Assembly: GCA_009772925.1 (NCBI GenBank) | Contig: WOUQ01000020.1 | Coordinates: 1 to 64,000, forward strand | Source of the DNA: a bacterium | GTDB lineage: Bacteria; Pseudomonadota; Gammaproteobacteria; Burkholderiales; Thiobacillaceae | Length of the DNA stretch: 64,000 nt | Direction: 5' to 3' | In this document: positions 63,171-64,000 of the stretch, one piece after another | Layout of the letters: the number at the start of each line of letters is the position of its first letter | Position numbering within the stretch: the first letter of the stretch is position 1 | Notes under the pieces: generated by a model | The model's database searches: none | What the model saw: the letters and a program-made list of their open reading frames with translations, nothing else | What the model was told of the DNA's origin: nothing | Program-made: the position numbers and the translations under genes

Positions 63171-63602
63171 TCACTCTCCGCCCAGGCGACGGATGGCCGC
63201 CGCGTTGCTCCAGGAAAAGCAGCGTTCCGCCGCCTCCTGCCAAGGCAGCCAGATCTGCCGCAGATGCTCGCGCGGCGACAGCACGACCGGCTCCGGTGCC
63301 GGCAGAGTCAGGCCGAACACATGCTCGGTGTTGTGCGTCACGCCGGGCGCGTAGCGCGCCCGCCAACGCGGGAAGATCTCGAACTCGTACTGGAGTTGCC
63401 AGTCGCGCAGGTCGAGCTTGCCGGCATCCAGGCCGGTTTCCTCGAACACCTCGCGGATGGCGGTCTGGGCCAGGGTTTCCCCGGCATCCTGGCTGCCGGT
63501 CACCGACTGCCACAAGCCGGGCGCATCGGCGCGCTCGAGCAGGAGCACTTGCAGATCGGGGGTGTGGATGACCACCAGCACGGAAACGGGAATTTTGTAC
63601 AT
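63171..63602 (-). CDS. nudB: Dihydroneopterin triphosphate diphosphatase (Nudix)
   Basis: This 143-residue Nudix hydrolase has box GSQDAGETLAQTAIREVFEE-TGL (G...E...REVFEETGL). The start MYKIPVSVLVVIHTPDLQVL and WQSVTGS resemble NudB, an early folate-pathway enzyme. ATG 63602 is chosen because longer in-frame starts run out of conservation. Convergent to comF by 13 nt. Confidence 0.85.
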   Translation of the reverse strand: MYKIPVSVLVVIHTPDLQVLLLERADAPGLWQSVTGSQDAGETLAQTAIREVFEETGLDAGKLDLRDWQLQYEFEIFPRWRARYAPGVTHNTEHVFGLTLPAPEPVVLSPREHLRQIWLPWQEAAERCFSWSNAAAIRRLGGE

Positions 63603-63742
63603 GAGGCACGACGAGGCGATGCGGGGACGGCGCAGCATAGTCCGAAACCCCGCCTGCGGCGGTGTCGGTTTAATTGACACTGCGCCCTGCCCGCGCCCGG
63701 CGGGTAGCGCCAACGCATTGATCCGACTGGGTTGTTAACAAC

Positions 63743-63758
63743 TGGCAGGAATCTTGCT
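63743..63758 (+). promoter_or_regulatory. Sigma-54-type promoter at the right edge
   Basis: TGGCAGGAATCTTGCT matches the -24/-12 consensus with a single change (G for C) in the -24 block and a full TTGCT. A perfect palindrome GTTGTTAACAAC (63731-63742) directly precedes it and could be an activator site. The downstream gene is off the edge or begins near 63792-63905. Confidence 0.65.
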
Positions 63759-63904
63759 GGGCAACAGTGCCCCCGGCATTTGCCCGATACCATGTCTCAC
63801 GCATCCAACCGCCCCGCCCTCCCCGCCCAACACGCGGCGCACAGCAAGCAACCGCCTGGTCACGCAGCACCGGAGCGGCACACCGGCTTTCCGGTCGACA
63901 CATC

Positions 63905-64000
63905 ATGCTGATTCCCCTGCGCCATCGCGCCAACCCGTCCGCCGTTACCCGCAAGGCGAACGACACCTCTGCATCCGGCCAAGCGGAGCATGGGCTGAGC
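63905..64000 (+). CDS. Possible partial gene at the right edge
   Basis: An ATG at 63905 opens a frame to the window end (MLIPLRHRANPSAVTRKAND at the start), 32 codons so far. No ribosome site is convincing. An alternative 39-codon ORF begins at 63792. It is listed because it lies downstream of the promoter at 63743; nothing is recognised in it. Confidence 0.3.
   Translation, partial: MLIPLRHRANPSAVTRKANDTSASGQAEHGLS

Overview
This 64 kb window is chromosomal DNA of a GC-rich betaproteobacterium, most likely Nitrosomonadales or Rhodocyclales. The evidence is gene order and protein character: thiS-thiG-trmB, birA-coaX-SPOR protein, rpsP-rimM-trmD-rplS, rimP-nusA-infB-rbfA-truB-rpsO-pnp, ccoNOQP-ccoG and bioB-F-H-C-D, together with a PEP-CTERM exported protein and a CbbY-type phosphatase. 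The species cannot be named from the sequence. Most of the window is housekeeping. The accessory material is a pseudopilus-type cluster, a minor-pilin cluster with PilY1, toxin-antitoxin debris, a transposase fragment and several repeat families.

Layout. 1-205 is the promoter and leader of an rRNA operon firing leftward out of the window. 328-1625 holds tyrS and tRNA-Gly(CCC), leftward. 1676-3420 is thiS, thiG, trmB; 3583 is a 68-codon gene behind a sigma-54-type promoter; alaS follows. 6554-15569 encodes a protein with PilZ-like motifs, a sigma-54 activator/response regulator, a GspE-type ATPase, a GspF-type membrane protein, PilM/N-like and PilO-like proteins and a pseudopilin, with no secretin in view. 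15570-18196 (leftward) is a SPOR protein, coaX and birA, flanked by REP-like palindromes. 18454-19850 has a RHH/RelE-type toxin-antitoxin pair with a palindromic operator and an orphan antitoxin. 19902-29328 is type IV pilin territory: a leftward pilin, then fimT-pilV-pilW-pilX-pilY1-pilE and a second fimT-like gene. 29475-35141 has thiO, a transposase remnant, a small lipoprotein, a PEP-CTERM protein with a sigma-54 promoter, an aminotransferase, a TauE-type permease and a DUF3313-like protein. 35203-50192 is translation, RNA and stringent-response machinery. 50350-57182 is the cbb3 oxidase operon, its FixGH-type assembly genes, and sco with an Rrf2 regulator. 57321-62375 is the biotin operon; comF, nudB and a third sigma-54-type promoter close the window.

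The most unusual features are these. (1) A heptanucleotide repeat family (GGCGTGA) has spread through the biotin operon and is translated as SRLTPHA-type peptides inside BioC and BioF and as N-terminal extensions of BioD and BioH; a related GGACTGA array lies between rbfA and infB. (2) Three good -24/-12 promoters stand in front of unrelated or uncharacterised genes in a window that also encodes a GAFTGA-type activator. (3) The pseudopilus-like cluster lacks a secretin and begins with a protein whose two PilZ motifs are separated by about 77 residues. (4) A perfect 15-bp inverted repeat spans the gspE stop codon. (5) pilY1 contains a C8 tract, a segment of different composition and two calcium-loop motifs. 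The biotin, cbb3 and thiamine genes suggest a respiring, biotin- and thiamine-prototrophic bacterium. CbbY hints at, but does not prove, Calvin-cycle metabolism.
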